Positions 24,197-32,193 of a stretch of 64,000 bases of DNA are shown in pieces. The number at the start of each line of letters is the position of its first letter. The stretch's first letter is position 1. The translations under genes were made by a program, and so were the position numbers. Below the pieces are notes generated by a model that saw only the letters and a program-made list of their open reading frames with translations, was not told the DNA's origin and did no database searches. Source of the DNA: Anaerolineales bacterium (GTDB taxonomy: Bacteria > Chloroflexota > Anaerolineae > 4572-78 > J111); NCBI GenBank assembly GCA_015075185.1, contig JABTUW010000002.1, forward strand, positions 1,364,001 through 1,428,000. Direction: 5' to 3'.

Positions 24197-24225
24197 TGTA
24201 ACCTTTTGGCCTTGTCTCCGTCTAA
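24197..24225 (+). promoter_or_regulatory. ECF-type promoter of the protein disulfide oxidoreductase gene
   Basis: TGTAAC (24197-24202), 16 bases, CGTCTAA (24219-24225), about 75 bases before the ATG. Same layout as at 13533, 20502 and 22755. Confidence 0.7.
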
Positions 24226-24300
24226 CAGAGTGAAGGGTTGAAAAGTTTAACCCGCAAAATTCAAAAAAAACGCTCATTTTTAGCAAAGGAAACAAATGAT

Positions 24301-24957
24301 ATGGCTCTACTGAAAGAAAAAGATCGTCAACATCTACTCAAGGAGTTTGCTTCGCTGCACCAGCCAGTCAAGCTCCTGCTTTTCACTCAGGAGGTCGAGT
24401 GTCAATATTGCAGCGATACCCGCCTGATTGCGGAAGAAGTCGCCGGCCTGTCGGACAAGATTTCGCTGGAAACCTACGACTTTGTGACCGACCAGGCAGT
24501 GGCCAGTCAATACGGTATTGATAAAATCCCGGCTCTGGTCGTAATGGGCGGGGGCGCGACCCCCAAAGATTACGGCATCCGTTACTACGGTATTCCCGCT
24601 GGCTACGAGTTTAGTACGCTCATCAGTGATATTATGATGGTTTCACACGGCGAGTCGGGTCTCTCGGCTGAGACAAAAGCTTACCTGGCCGCTCTGACCA
24701 AGCCGCTGCACCTGCAAGTCTTTGTGACGCCGACCTGTCCCTACTGCCCCCCGGCGGTTCACCTGGCCCACCAACTGGCTTTTGAAAGTGACCTGGTGCG
24801 AGCGGACATGGTGGAGGCCATCGAATTTCCGCACCTCTCGAATAAGTACCACGTGCAGGGCGTCCCTCGGACCGTGATTAACGAAACCGCCCACCTCGAG
24901 GGAGCTGCCCCCGAAGGAATGCTGTTGGCCAAGATCAAAACAGCGGCAGTTCTGTAG
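24301..24957 (+). CDS. Protein disulfide oxidoreductase, two glutaredoxin-like domains
   Basis: A 218-residue PDO/GlrX-like protein of the type common in archaea and thermophiles. Two thioredoxin folds are fused: the first has EVECQYCSDTRLIAEEVAG and cis-Pro IDKIPALVVMGGG; the second TPTCPYCPPAVHLAHQLAF and cis-Pro VQGVPRTVINE. Both CXXC sites are intact. It reduces or isomerises disulfides in the cytoplasm, usually with a thioredoxin reductase that is not seen here. The ATG at 24301 follows AAAGGAAA and starts the family's normal N-terminus; a longer frame from 24238 adds a basic tail that is probably untranslated leader. Confidence 0.9.
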   Translation: MALLKEKDRQHLLKEFASLHQPVKLLLFTQEVECQYCSDTRLIAEEVAGLSDKISLETYDFVTDQAVASQYGIDKIPALVVMGGGATPKDYGIRYYGIPAGYEFSTLISDIMMVSHGESGLSAETKAYLAALTKPLHLQVFVTPTCPYCPPAVHLAHQLAFESDLVRADMVEAIEFPHLSNKYHVQGVPRTVINETAHLEGAAPEGMLLAKIKTAAVL

Positions 24958-24992
24958 GCTGGAATTGAATGGTTGGGAATAAGCGAGATGAA

Positions 24993-25021
24993 AAGACCCT
25001 ATCGAGCGCCGATAGGGTCTT
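24993..25021. terminator. Bidirectional terminator
   Basis: AAGACCCTATCG and CGATAGGGTCTT form a perfect 12-base-pair stem with a 5-base loop between converging genes, with A-rich and T-rich flanks on either side. Confidence 0.85.
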
Positions 25022-25042
25022 ATTACAGGTGAAGCTTTTTGC

Positions 25043-25993
25043 TTATATTTGTGGATTCAGGATGAAATAAACGGTATAGATGGCAATTGAGATCACCGTG
25101 TACAAAGTCAGGACGTTATTGATGTACCTTTTTTCCTCGACCCTATCTGGCCGCATATATAAGGGAATGATAAAAGGCGGCGCGAGAATTAACAGGGTAA
25201 ACAAAGCGGCGGCGAATGGTTTCTCCAGGTGCAGTAGTTCGCCGATTACGAAGGTGTTCAAAATGAGGGCCAGGGGAATGAGAATGATCAGACGAATGGC
25301 TACTACCAGCAGCGCCTCTTTAATACCATAACGATCCAGCTTGATGCCGTAGCCGACAATAATAAGAATGATTGGGATGGTCAAGTTGCCGAGAAATTGC
25401 AGGGTAGTCATCAGTGCTCCGGTGATGGGTAGCCGGTAGAGAGATTCTTGCGCTCCCACGATATTCAAGAGTATGCCCAACAGAATAGCGATAATCACCG
25501 GCGATTTAAAGAAGCTTTGGGCCAGTTCCGTGGGCTTTTGCAGGCCGTCTCGTTTCATCAGCAGTAAGGCCAGAAAGACAAACCAGATAAAAATCTCGTG
25601 TCCCAGGTCTACAATGGCGATGTAGCCGATTTTCTCCAGGCCGTAGGCGCTGCCAAACAGGCTGATGCCCAGCATCCCGTATTCAAAACCGGTCATGAGA
25701 AACGGAAAGTAAGTGTAGGGAAGGTTGAGGCGTCGCTTAAGCCATTGGCCCAGCCCAAACATACTGATACATAAGATAAAAATCAAGCCAAAAATGACAA
25801 AATAGGCTGATTTAAGCTGAATCTGGAGAAACGAGGTAAACAGAACCGCCGGCAGGGCCAGGTTGACCGCTATCTTGCGTAAATCTTCGATAGTGCTCTC
25901 CGCCAGAAAGTTACGCCGGCGAATCCATTGGCCCAGGAAAATTAAGAAAAGGATAGGTAAAACGCGGTTGATAATTTCAGTGGTGTGATCCAT
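25043..25993 (-). CDS. AEC-family (auxin efflux carrier-like) permease
   Basis: A 316-residue integral membrane protein with about ten hydrophobic helices, of the AEC family (malate/malonate or auxin-type efflux carriers). Typical features are the opening helix RVLPILFLIFLGQWIRR, the N-A-P motif region AVNLALPAVLFTSFL, and the fifth-sixth helix repeat LTIPIILIIVGYGI. Substrate is unknown, probably an organic acid. The ATG at 25993 has only a weak ribosome-binding site; an earlier start five codons upstream is possible. It stands alone, between two terminators. Confidence 0.88.
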   Translation of the reverse strand: MDHTTEIINRVLPILFLIFLGQWIRRRNFLAESTIEDLRKIAVNLALPAVLFTSFLQIQLKSAYFVIFGLIFILCISMFGLGQWLKRRLNLPYTYFPFLMTGFEYGMLGISLFGSAYGLEKIGYIAIVDLGHEIFIWFVFLALLLMKRDGLQKPTELAQSFFKSPVIIAILLGILLNIVGAQESLYRLPITGALMTTLQFLGNLTIPIILIIVGYGIKLDRYGIKEALLVVAIRLIILIPLALILNTFVIGELLHLEKPFAAALFTLLILAPPFIIPLYMRPDRVEEKRYINNVLTLYTVISIAIYTVYFILNPQI

Positions 25994-26032
25994 AGAGTAG
26001 CTTTTCAAAAAGATGGTGTCGTTTTACAAACC

Positions 26033-26070
26033 AAACCTCCGAGGTCCCGCAAAAGGCGCCTCGGAGGTTT
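26033..26070. terminator. Terminator hairpin after the rhodanese lipoprotein gene
   Basis: AAACCTCCGAGG and CCTCGGAGGTTT form a 12-base-pair stem with a 14-base loop, placed 35 bases after the stop of the minus-strand rhodanese gene. Confidence 0.75.
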
Positions 26071-26104
26071 TCTTTTATTTATCGAAGAGGAGGGGTGTCT
26101 TACC

Positions 26105-27064
26105 CTATTTGACCATTGCCACCGGCTCGCCGGCTTTCTCCCAGCCGACAAAGCCCGGCGGGAAGGATTTTACATTGGTATAGCCCAGCAGTTGCAGCGC
26201 TGCCGTAGAGAGGGCGCCCCGGTGGCCGGACTTGCAGTAGACAAAGACCGGCTTATCGGTGGGGATTTTGTCCAGATTATCGGCCAGGGTGCGGATCGGG
26301 ATGTTGATAGCATCGGGCAGATATCCTTCTTTAAATTCACCTGGCTCGCGCACGTCAATCAGGACAGCGCCGTTAGCCACCGCTTCTTTGAATTTGGCGA
26401 TGTCACCCACAGCCAGGTAGCCCTCAGGCAGACCGCCGAGAAAACCCTTGACCGCAGCCAGGAGTTCCGCTTCCACCTGCGGCGCTTTGTAAACGACAGC
26501 TTCTACCGGCTCGGTGCTGACTTCTTCTTTAGCGTCGGCCCAGGCCTTGAACGTAGGCCCCGCTTTGACATTCTTGTAGCCCAGCAGTTGCAGGGATGTT
26601 ACCACCATGCCCGCCCGGTGGCCGGAAGCGCAATAGATGATCACCGGCTTATCGGCGGGGATTTTGTCCAGGTTATCGGCTACAGTGCGAACAGGGATAT
26701 TGATCGCTCCGGGGAAGTGGCCTTCACCGTATTCCTTGGTCTCCCGCACATCCACCAGGACGACTTCGCCGCTGTCCAGCAGGCTCTTGAAGTCCTCAAC
26801 CTTGGCGACCGACATAAAGCCTTCGGGAATATTGCCGAGATAGGCGCTAACGGCAGCTTTCAAGTCAAATTTGGCCGCTTCCACCGGCTTTTCGGCGACT
26901 TGGGCGGCAGGCGCTTCGGCAGGGGCGGCTTGTTCCACGGCCGCTAAAGGGGCCTCCTGGGCCGGGGCTGCTTCTTGTGGCGGCGCTGCAACACAGCCGG
27001 TAAGGACTACAGCCAGGGCCAGGAATAGAACTAAGATTAGATTTGTAAATTTGTGATTGGACAT
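26105..27064 (-). CDS. Lipoprotein with two rhodanese domains
   Basis: A 319-residue exported lipoprotein: signal and lipobox LTGC at residues ~21-24, an Ala/Pro/Glu linker, then two rhodanese domains of about 100 residues. Active-site loops are CASGHRAG in the first and CKSGHRGA in the second, both with the catalytic Cys present and the CXSGHR form. The domains are near duplicates (VRTVADNLDKIPADKP, IRTLADNLDKIPTDKP). It would transfer sulfane sulfur outside the membrane, for example between thiosulfate or polysulfide and the adjacent molybdoenzyme (inference). It lies about 105 bases after that operon on the same strand, with a strong GGAGG. Confidence 0.93.
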   Translation of the reverse strand: MSNHKFTNLILVLFLALAVVLTGCVAAPPQEAAPAQEAPLAAVEQAAPAEAPAAQVAEKPVEAAKFDLKAAVSAYLGNIPEGFMSVAKVEDFKSLLDSGEVVLVDVRETKEYGEGHFPGAINIPVRTVADNLDKIPADKPVIIYCASGHRAGMVVTSLQLLGYKNVKAGPTFKAWADAKEEVSTEPVEAVVYKAPQVEAELLAAVKGFLGGLPEGYLAVGDIAKFKEAVANGAVLIDVREPGEFKEGYLPDAINIPIRTLADNLDKIPTDKPVFVYCKSGHRGALSTAALQLLGYTNVKSFPPGFVGWEKAGEPVAMVK

Positions 27065-27171
27065 GTGAGAATCCTCCTGAAATTAACTGAAAGTGAATTA
27101 TTGGATAGATTTATAAAAGTGTTCTGAGCAGATCTGGCGGGCCGCCGTTTTCACGTCACACCAGCTAAATC

Positions 27172-27882
27172 TCACGAGACGGTCTTCCTTGATAATTGAG
27201 GCTCCTTTCCGGGTAAGCTTTCGACCCACTTGGCATGTTCCAGCCGGGCTGCTTCTTCGGGAATGTAGCCCGTAACCATACCGGGTAGGGCTTCGTAGAC
27301 AAACGTGAAGTACAGGTGACCGACCAACAATACCGTCAATATCAACATGGACAGGCTGTGGATGATCGCGGCAATCGCCAAGCCATCAGGCCCCAGCGAT
27401 CCCTTACCGAGCCACATGACCAAGCCGGAGGCAACAATAGTGGCCGAGAAAATGACCACCCCGGCGTGATGCAGCTTTTGCCCGGCATTGAGGCGGCCCT
27501 GCGGCGGCATAGCCTGACAATAGCCCATAAAGTAGCGGTAGGCGCACTTCAGCCAGCGCCAATCGTCCGCATCGTAGTGGAACGAGTCCCACAACAGTTC
27601 TTTCGCGGCGGGCCGGTCCACGATCAAATAAAGAACGGGCACTATCATAAACAGCACCGCGCCAACGTAATGCAACTGCCGCAGCCAGCCGCCGGCGGCA
27701 AAACTGGAGAGGAATGGGGTGAGCAGAGTCAGACCGCTCAGTAGCAGGATCAGAAACGATGAAGCCAGCAGCGCGTGGACCATCCGTGGGCCGCAGCGAT
27801 AGCGCAGCACCTGTCCAGTCGGCGTTCGCTTTGCAGCGCCGCAGTCAAAAATCTTGCGCCAGGATATAGCTTGAGTTGTCAT
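27172..27882 (-). CDS. Formate dehydrogenase gamma/cytochrome b561-type membrane anchor
   Basis: A 236-residue di-haem b membrane subunit of FdnI type that links a periplasmic molybdoenzyme to the quinone pool. Four helices carry the expected histidines: PRMVHALLASSFLILLLSG, LRQLHYVGAVLFM, GQKLHHAGVVIFSATIVASG and LLVGHLYFTFVYEALPGMV. The N-terminal tail has a few basic residues and two Cys. Its ATG overlaps the stop of the FeS subunit gene (ATGA). Confidence 0.9.
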   Translation of the reverse strand: MTTQAISWRKIFDCGAAKRTPTGQVLRYRCGPRMVHALLASSFLILLLSGLTLLTPFLSSFAAGGWLRQLHYVGAVLFMIVPVLYLIVDRPAAKELLWDSFHYDADDWRWLKCAYRYFMGYCQAMPPQGRLNAGQKLHHAGVVIFSATIVASGLVMWLGKGSLGPDGLAIAAIIHSLSMLILTVLLVGHLYFTFVYEALPGMVTGYIPEEAARLEHAKWVESLPGKEPQLSRKTVS

Positions 27883-28667
27883 CTGTCACTCTCCTTTGTG
27901 TCTGAAGTGGGTCTGGCGGCGGCCTTAGCCATAGGTTGCTGGCGCATCCGTTCCAACTCTTTGTGATGATTGCGCCGGGCAATGAAGGCAGCCAGGCCAG
28001 TGGTCAGGACAGCTAGGCCGGTCAACCCCAGGCTGGCCGGTTGAACTACTTTTTGCCAGGTCTGGATGGCCGCCGGAATTTGCGGATTAAGAGGTAAATC
28101 CAACGTCTCAGGATCAGCCGGCAGAACCACGATCACCCCCAGGCCGCCGGCCTCACTCTCGCCGTAGAGGCGAGCTTTGGGATAACGGGTTTTAAGAAAC
28201 TCGACCCGCTGGCGGGCTTCGGCCAGGATTTCTTCGCGCTCGCCGTAGCGCAGCGCTCCGCTGGGGCAGGTTTTGACGCACCAGGGCTGGCCGCCCGCCT
28301 TGACCACCTCGGCGCAGCCATCGCACTTGCTGGACAGGCCATCCGCAGCAACCTTAGGCACGCCAAAGGGACAGGCGTCAACACAGTAGCCGCAGCCGCT
28401 GCATTTGTCGCGCTCCAGCCGGGTCAAACCATCTTCTTTGAACAACGCGCCGGTTGGGCAAACAGAGACACAGGCCGCTTCGGCGCAGTGGTAGCAGCGT
28501 TTGTTCTCGATCACGCTTTGCAGCGTGGGAAATTTACCCCAACTCTTTTCGGAAATTGTGATGTATTGGACATTCTGCGGCAGTTCGTTGCCGGTTTTGC
28601 AAGCGGCAACACAGGCTTGACAGCCCAGGCAGCGTCCCAGGTCGAGCAGATAAGCATAGGTGGTCAT
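27879..28667 (-). CDS. Four-cluster ferredoxin subunit (FdnH/PsrB-like) with C-terminal anchor
   Basis: A 262-residue electron-transfer subunit. Cysteine groups for four [4Fe-4S] clusters: CLGCQACVAACK, CYHCAEAACVSVCP, CSGCGYCVDACP and CDGC with CVKTCP. A C-terminal membrane helix (PASLGLTGLAVLTTGLAAFI) resembles that of FdnH, which carries electrons across to the b subunit. The ATG at 28667 follows AGGAGG by six bases; the longer upstream frame lies inside the molybdoenzyme gene and is rejected. One base separates it from the catalytic subunit gene. Confidence 0.93.
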   Translation of the reverse strand: MTTYAYLLDLGRCLGCQACVAACKTGNELPQNVQYITISEKSWGKFPTLQSVIENKRCYHCAEAACVSVCPTGALFKEDGLTRLERDKCSGCGYCVDACPFGVPKVAADGLSSKCDGCAEVVKAGGQPWCVKTCPSGALRYGEREEILAEARQRVEFLKTRYPKARLYGESEAGGLGVIVVLPADPETLDLPLNPQIPAAIQTWQKVVQPASLGLTGLAVLTTGLAAFIARRNHHKELERMRQQPMAKAAARPTSDTKESDR

Positions 28668-28668
28668 G

Positions 28669-30963
28669 TCACGCCTCCTTGACGATGCGGACAAAATTAA
28701 CCCGCATCCCGGCCCCACCGCTAATGGGGTCGAGCTTGTAGACGGTTTGCAGCTTGGTGTCGCTGGCGCCCTGGCCGTTGGCATTGCTTAATCCTGGCGC
28801 CATCTGCCCGAAGCCGTGAACCATGTAGACCGCATCGCCGCGAATGCGTTGGGTCAGCTTGAGCTTGACCGGGCCGCTGCGAGCGCCATCCTGATTTTCC
28901 AGCCAGACATATTCGCCCTGGCGTAGGCCCTGGCCGGCCCCTACATCCTCGTTGACCCAAACCTCGTTTTCAGGGTAGAGTTCGTGCAGCAGCGGTGTGT
29001 TCTGGGTCTTGGCAAAAGTGTGGAGAGGGTGCCGCCCATACAGCAGGCGGAAGTAGCCCTGGGGCGGTTCATCTACGGGCTCGTAGACCGGCAGCGGGTC
29101 AAAGCCAGCCTGGGCCAATTCCTCCGAGTAAAGCTCTAACTTGCCGGAAGCCGTAGCAAAGGGGGAAGCATCGCTGAAATCCGCCAGATAGGGCTTGCCT
29201 TCCTGCACAATGACCCCATTTTCTGCGCGCATCTTGTCCAGGCTGGAGCCGATCGACATGAGCCGTGTGTTCAGGTATTCTTCGATCGTTTGCCACTTGA
29301 AGTAAGGTTCCAGCCCCAGGCGCAGGCCCAATTCGCGGGCCATCCACCAGCCGGGCTTGGTGTCATAGAGCGGTTCGACGGCCGGCTCGCGCATGGCGAT
29401 ATAGGGCGTTTTGTGCGGGACAACCCACAACTCGTCATACCGCTCCAGCGAGGTAGCTTCGGGGAAGACCACGTCGGCCCAGGCGATGTGCTCCTGCGGC
29501 AGCACATCTATGGCCAGCACAAAATCCAGCTTCTTGAGCGCCTCGATGGTGCGCTGCGGATTCGGAACGGTGTTGAGCAGGTTCGTGCCGTAGACAATCA
29601 GCGCCTTGATAGGATAGGGCTGGCCGGTCAGCATCGGTTCGATCAACTCCTGCATGGCCGTCGCGCCGCGCAAAAATTTGTCGCGAGCGCCGTCGGCGCG
29701 GGCTTTGCCGGATGGTCCCAGCGGCAGCTCGTCACTTTCCTGGCCCGGTTCGGCGGAACAGCCGCCGGAACTGCCGGTCACGGCAAAAGGCGGGTGCGGG
29801 TAGGCTTCAATGTAGGGCGATTTGCTGAAATAAATGCCGCCTTCGCGCCCGTAGGCTCCCAACAGGGCGTTGATGATGTAGATCGCCCGCATGCGCTGGG
29901 TGTCATTGCCGTACCAGGTCACATGCCGGCCGGGAATGATGGACGAGCGGGGCAGGTTAGCCGCCATCACTCGCGCTGTTTCACGGATCAGGTCGGGGGA
30001 TAAATCGGTGATGGGTGCGGCCCATTCCGGGGTAAATTCGGCCACGTGCGCGGCGAGTTTGTCGAAACCGTTAGCCCACTCGGCGACGAATGATTTATCG
30101 TACAGCTCCTCGGTAATGAGCACATTCAGCCAGGCCAGCAGCAGAGCGGTGTCGGCGCCGGGTTTGATCGGCAGCCAGTAGTCGGCTTTGGCCGCGACCG
30201 TGGAGAAACGCGGGTCTACGACAATGACTTTGGCCCCGCGCCCCCAGGCGTTGGCAAAATCCTGCATGACCGTATTGCGCGAGTCCTCGCCGATGTGGCT
30301 GCCGATGAGGGTGATGCAGTTGATCCCATCCCAGTCCACCGGCTCGTGGCCGCCGATTGGCAGGCCGTAGGTCAGCTTGGCGGCCTCTTCGCGGGGGCTG
30401 GTGCAGAGAGACGAGGAGGGTTTGGCCGCGTTGGGCGTACCCCAGGCCTGGGCAAAATAGTCGGCAAACCAGAAATCGCCGGAGGTGTGGCCGAATACGG
30501 CGACCGACTCGGGGCCAAAGGCTTGACCTGTCAGCCGCAGTTTCTCGGCGGCGTAATCCAGCGCTTCTGCCCAGGTGACTTCTTTGAACTTGCCCTCACC
30601 CCGCTCGCCGGTGCGAATCATGGGAGCGCGGAGACGGTCAGGATCGTACATAAACGAGGGGGCAGCCTGGCCACGGCCGCACAACATACCCCGGCTCTTG
30701 GGGTCGGCCGGGTTGCCATCAACTTTGTAAACCTGCCCGTTGACGCTGTGGACGACGATGCCGCAGCGCCAGGGGCACATATCACAATAGTTGTAGCTGA
30801 GCTTGATCTGGCCTTTTCTAAACCAGGGCAAGGCTAACCCGGCGCGGGCCAGCGCCTCAGCCACCGGGCGGAGGGTCCCGCTGCCCAGCGACAAAGCGGC
30901 TGCGCCCAGCAGCGACGACTTGAGAAAATTGCGGCGGGTAATTTGTAACGCTGTTCTGGCCAT
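28669..30963 (-). CDS. Molybdopterin oxidoreductase, PsrA/PhsA-like catalytic subunit (first operon)
   Basis: A 764-residue Mo-bisMGD enzyme of the complex iron-sulfur molybdoenzyme family, exported by Tat (ITRRNFLKSSLLGAAALSLG). The N-terminal [4Fe-4S] box is CDMCPWRCG with a fourth Cys in SRGMLCGRGQ. SSSLCTSPREEA gives a Cys as probable Mo ligand, as in polysulfide/thiosulfate reductases and formate dehydrogenases. C-terminal cofactor loops include GASDTKLQT. Substrate cannot be fixed from sequence: polysulfide, thiosulfate, tetrathionate or formate are all possible, and the adjacent rhodanese lipoprotein favours a sulfur compound (inference). It starts 4 bases after a receiver-like gene. 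Confidence 0.9.
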   Translation of the reverse strand: MARTALQITRRNFLKSSLLGAAALSLGSGTLRPVAEALARAGLALPWFRKGQIKLSYNYCDMCPWRCGIVVHSVNGQVYKVDGNPADPKSRGMLCGRGQAAPSFMYDPDRLRAPMIRTGERGEGKFKEVTWAEALDYAAEKLRLTGQAFGPESVAVFGHTSGDFWFADYFAQAWGTPNAAKPSSSLCTSPREEAAKLTYGLPIGGHEPVDWDGINCITLIGSHIGEDSRNTVMQDFANAWGRGAKVIVVDPRFSTVAAKADYWLPIKPGADTALLLAWLNVLITEELYDKSFVAEWANGFDKLAAHVAEFTPEWAAPITDLSPDLIRETARVMAANLPRSSIIPGRHVTWYGNDTQRMRAIYIINALLGAYGREGGIYFSKSPYIEAYPHPPFAVTGSSGGCSAEPGQESDELPLGPSGKARADGARDKFLRGATAMQELIEPMLTGQPYPIKALIVYGTNLLNTVPNPQRTIEALKKLDFVLAIDVLPQEHIAWADVVFPEATSLERYDELWVVPHKTPYIAMREPAVEPLYDTKPGWWMARELGLRLGLEPYFKWQTIEEYLNTRLMSIGSSLDKMRAENGVIVQEGKPYLADFSDASPFATASGKLELYSEELAQAGFDPLPVYEPVDEPPQGYFRLLYGRHPLHTFAKTQNTPLLHELYPENEVWVNEDVGAGQGLRQGEYVWLENQDGARSGPVKLKLTQRIRGDAVYMVHGFGQMAPGLSNANGQGASDTKLQTVYKLDPISGGAGMRVNFVRIVKEA

Positions 30964-30967
30964 AGTT

Positions 30968-31381
30968 CTACCCTACTTTTTCCAAATAGCGAGCTTCACG
31001 CTGCATGGCCCGGTGCATGATGCACAGCACCGTCGAGAGCCATTCCTGATCCATATGCTCCTTGGGAATGCCGTTGCAGGCCCCCGCATCCCAGACCAGC
31101 TGGCGGTACTGGCGCTGGTGCTCCGGCAGGAGCGCTACCACCCGCAAGAGAGGATTGCGGTTCAGGATGTCACGGACCAAATCCGGGGTTTGAGCGCCGG
31201 CGACCTGCCAATCGAGCAGGATGATGTCGTCCTGATGGGCGTCCACGCGAGCCAGCAGGTCGGCACAAGTGCGGGCCTCGGCGATTTGCACCTCCAGGGG
31301 GGTCAGGCAGAGGGCCGAGTCGAGGGTAGCGTGCATTAAGTTGAGGGACTCTTGATCGGACGCGGCAAATAACATGCGCAT
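30968..31381 (-). CDS. Receiver-like protein at the head of the molybdoenzyme operon
   Basis: A 137-residue protein with a response-regulator fold and no output domain: MRMLFAASDQESLNLMHATL, the phospho-acceptor region DDIILLDWQVAGAQTPDLV, and the conserved Lys region CNGIPKEHMD. The acidic pair after the first strand is replaced (AASDQE), so phosphorylation is uncertain. It may be a pseudo-receiver or an assembly or regulatory partner of the molybdoenzyme whose gene starts four bases downstream. A Crp-like palindrome lies about 45 bases upstream. Confidence 0.75.
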   Translation of the reverse strand: MRMLFAASDQESLNLMHATLDSALCLTPLEVQIAEARTCADLLARVDAHQDDIILLDWQVAGAQTPDLVRDILNRNPLLRVVALLPEHQRQYRQLVWDAGACNGIPKEHMDQEWLSTVLCIMHRAMQREARYLEKVG

Positions 31382-31424
31382 GGGCTATGGATCCTCGCTT
31401 CTTCTCGACAACCAGGAAAAGATT

Positions 31425-31444
31425 GTTGTGCGAAATTTCACAAC
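31425..31444 (-). promoter_or_regulatory. Crp-like operator upstream of the first molybdoenzyme operon
   Basis: GTTGTGCGAAATTTCACAAC is a 20-base imperfect palindrome containing TGTGC-GAAATT-TCACA (31427-31442), nine of ten positions of the Crp consensus. It lies 44-63 bases before the start at 31381, in the order of sites at 11769 and 33748. Confidence 0.6.
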
Positions 31445-31521
31445 CAATGTATCAAACTTTGGCAGAACTGACTATCGGGAAAAATCCGACAATTTGCGGG
31501 GAAAAATCCTGACAGGGAGTT

Positions 31522-32193
31522 TTAAGTGTATTCGGAGAGGAGGCCGCGAGCGAGAGCGTACTGCACCAGGTCCACCCGGCTGTTCAGGTTCAGCTTTTCC
31601 ATGATCCGGGTGCGGTAGGTCTCGACCGTTTTGGGGCTGAGGGCCAGCTTGTCGGCAATCTGGCCGGCGGTATAGCCCAGGGCCAGGAGTTTCAACACTT
31701 CCCGCTCGCGCTCGCTGAGCTGGTCATAGGTATCTTGTTGAGGGGCGCTGTGGAGTTGGTTGAGATAATCTTCCAACAACATGCGGGTGGCCGAAGGATA
31801 CAGAAACGCGCCGCCTTTAGCTACGGTGCGGATCGCGTCGAGCAGTTCGGTATCAACAGTGGATTTGAGGACATAGCCCGCCGCCCCGGCCTTGAGGACG
31901 GGAAAAAGATAGCGCTCCTGGGCATGGACGGTCAAAATGAGGATATGACACTGCGGCAGTTCGGCCCGAATCCGCCGGGTGGCCTCCAAGCCGTCCAGTT
32001 CGGGCATGGAGATGTCCATCACGATGACATCGGGCGATAGGGCGCGTGCCTGGGCGATGGCTTCCAGGCCATTACCGGCCTCGCCAACCACGACCATGTC
32101 CGGTTCGCCGTCAATCAGGGCCTTCAACCCGAGCCGGACTACCATGTGGTCGTCGGCCAGAAGCACGTTAATTTTAGATACTTTTGGCTCCAT
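31522..32193 (-). CDS. NarL/LuxR-type response regulator
   Basis: A 223-residue response regulator: receiver domain with NVLLADDHMVVRLGLKAL, phospho-Asp in DVIVMDISMPELDG and Lys in GYVLKST, then a LuxR HTH (YDQLSEREREVLKLLALGYT, IADKLALSPKTVETYRTRIM). It is the cognate partner of the histidine kinase encoded just upstream, whose end it overlaps. The ATG at 32193 is favoured because AAGGAGG lies nine bases before it; the ATG at 32202 directly abuts that site. Position beside the molybdoenzyme operon suggests control of anaerobic respiration (inference). Confidence 0.93.
   Translation of the reverse strand: MEPKVSKINVLLADDHMVVRLGLKALIDGEPDMVVVGEAGNGLEAIAQARALSPDVIVMDISMPELDGLEATRRIRAELPQCHILILTVHAQERYLFPVLKAGAAGYVLKSTVDTELLDAIRTVAKGGAFLYPSATRMLLEDYLNQLHSAPQQDTYDQLSEREREVLKLLALGYTAGQIADKLALSPKTVETYRTRIMEKLNLNSRVDLVQYALARGLLSEYT

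Noticed and set aside
27879..28784. Longer version of the ferredoxin subunit starting at 28784
   Set aside because: The first 39 residues are a shadow of the molybdoenzyme gene; AGGAGG marks the ATG at 28667.
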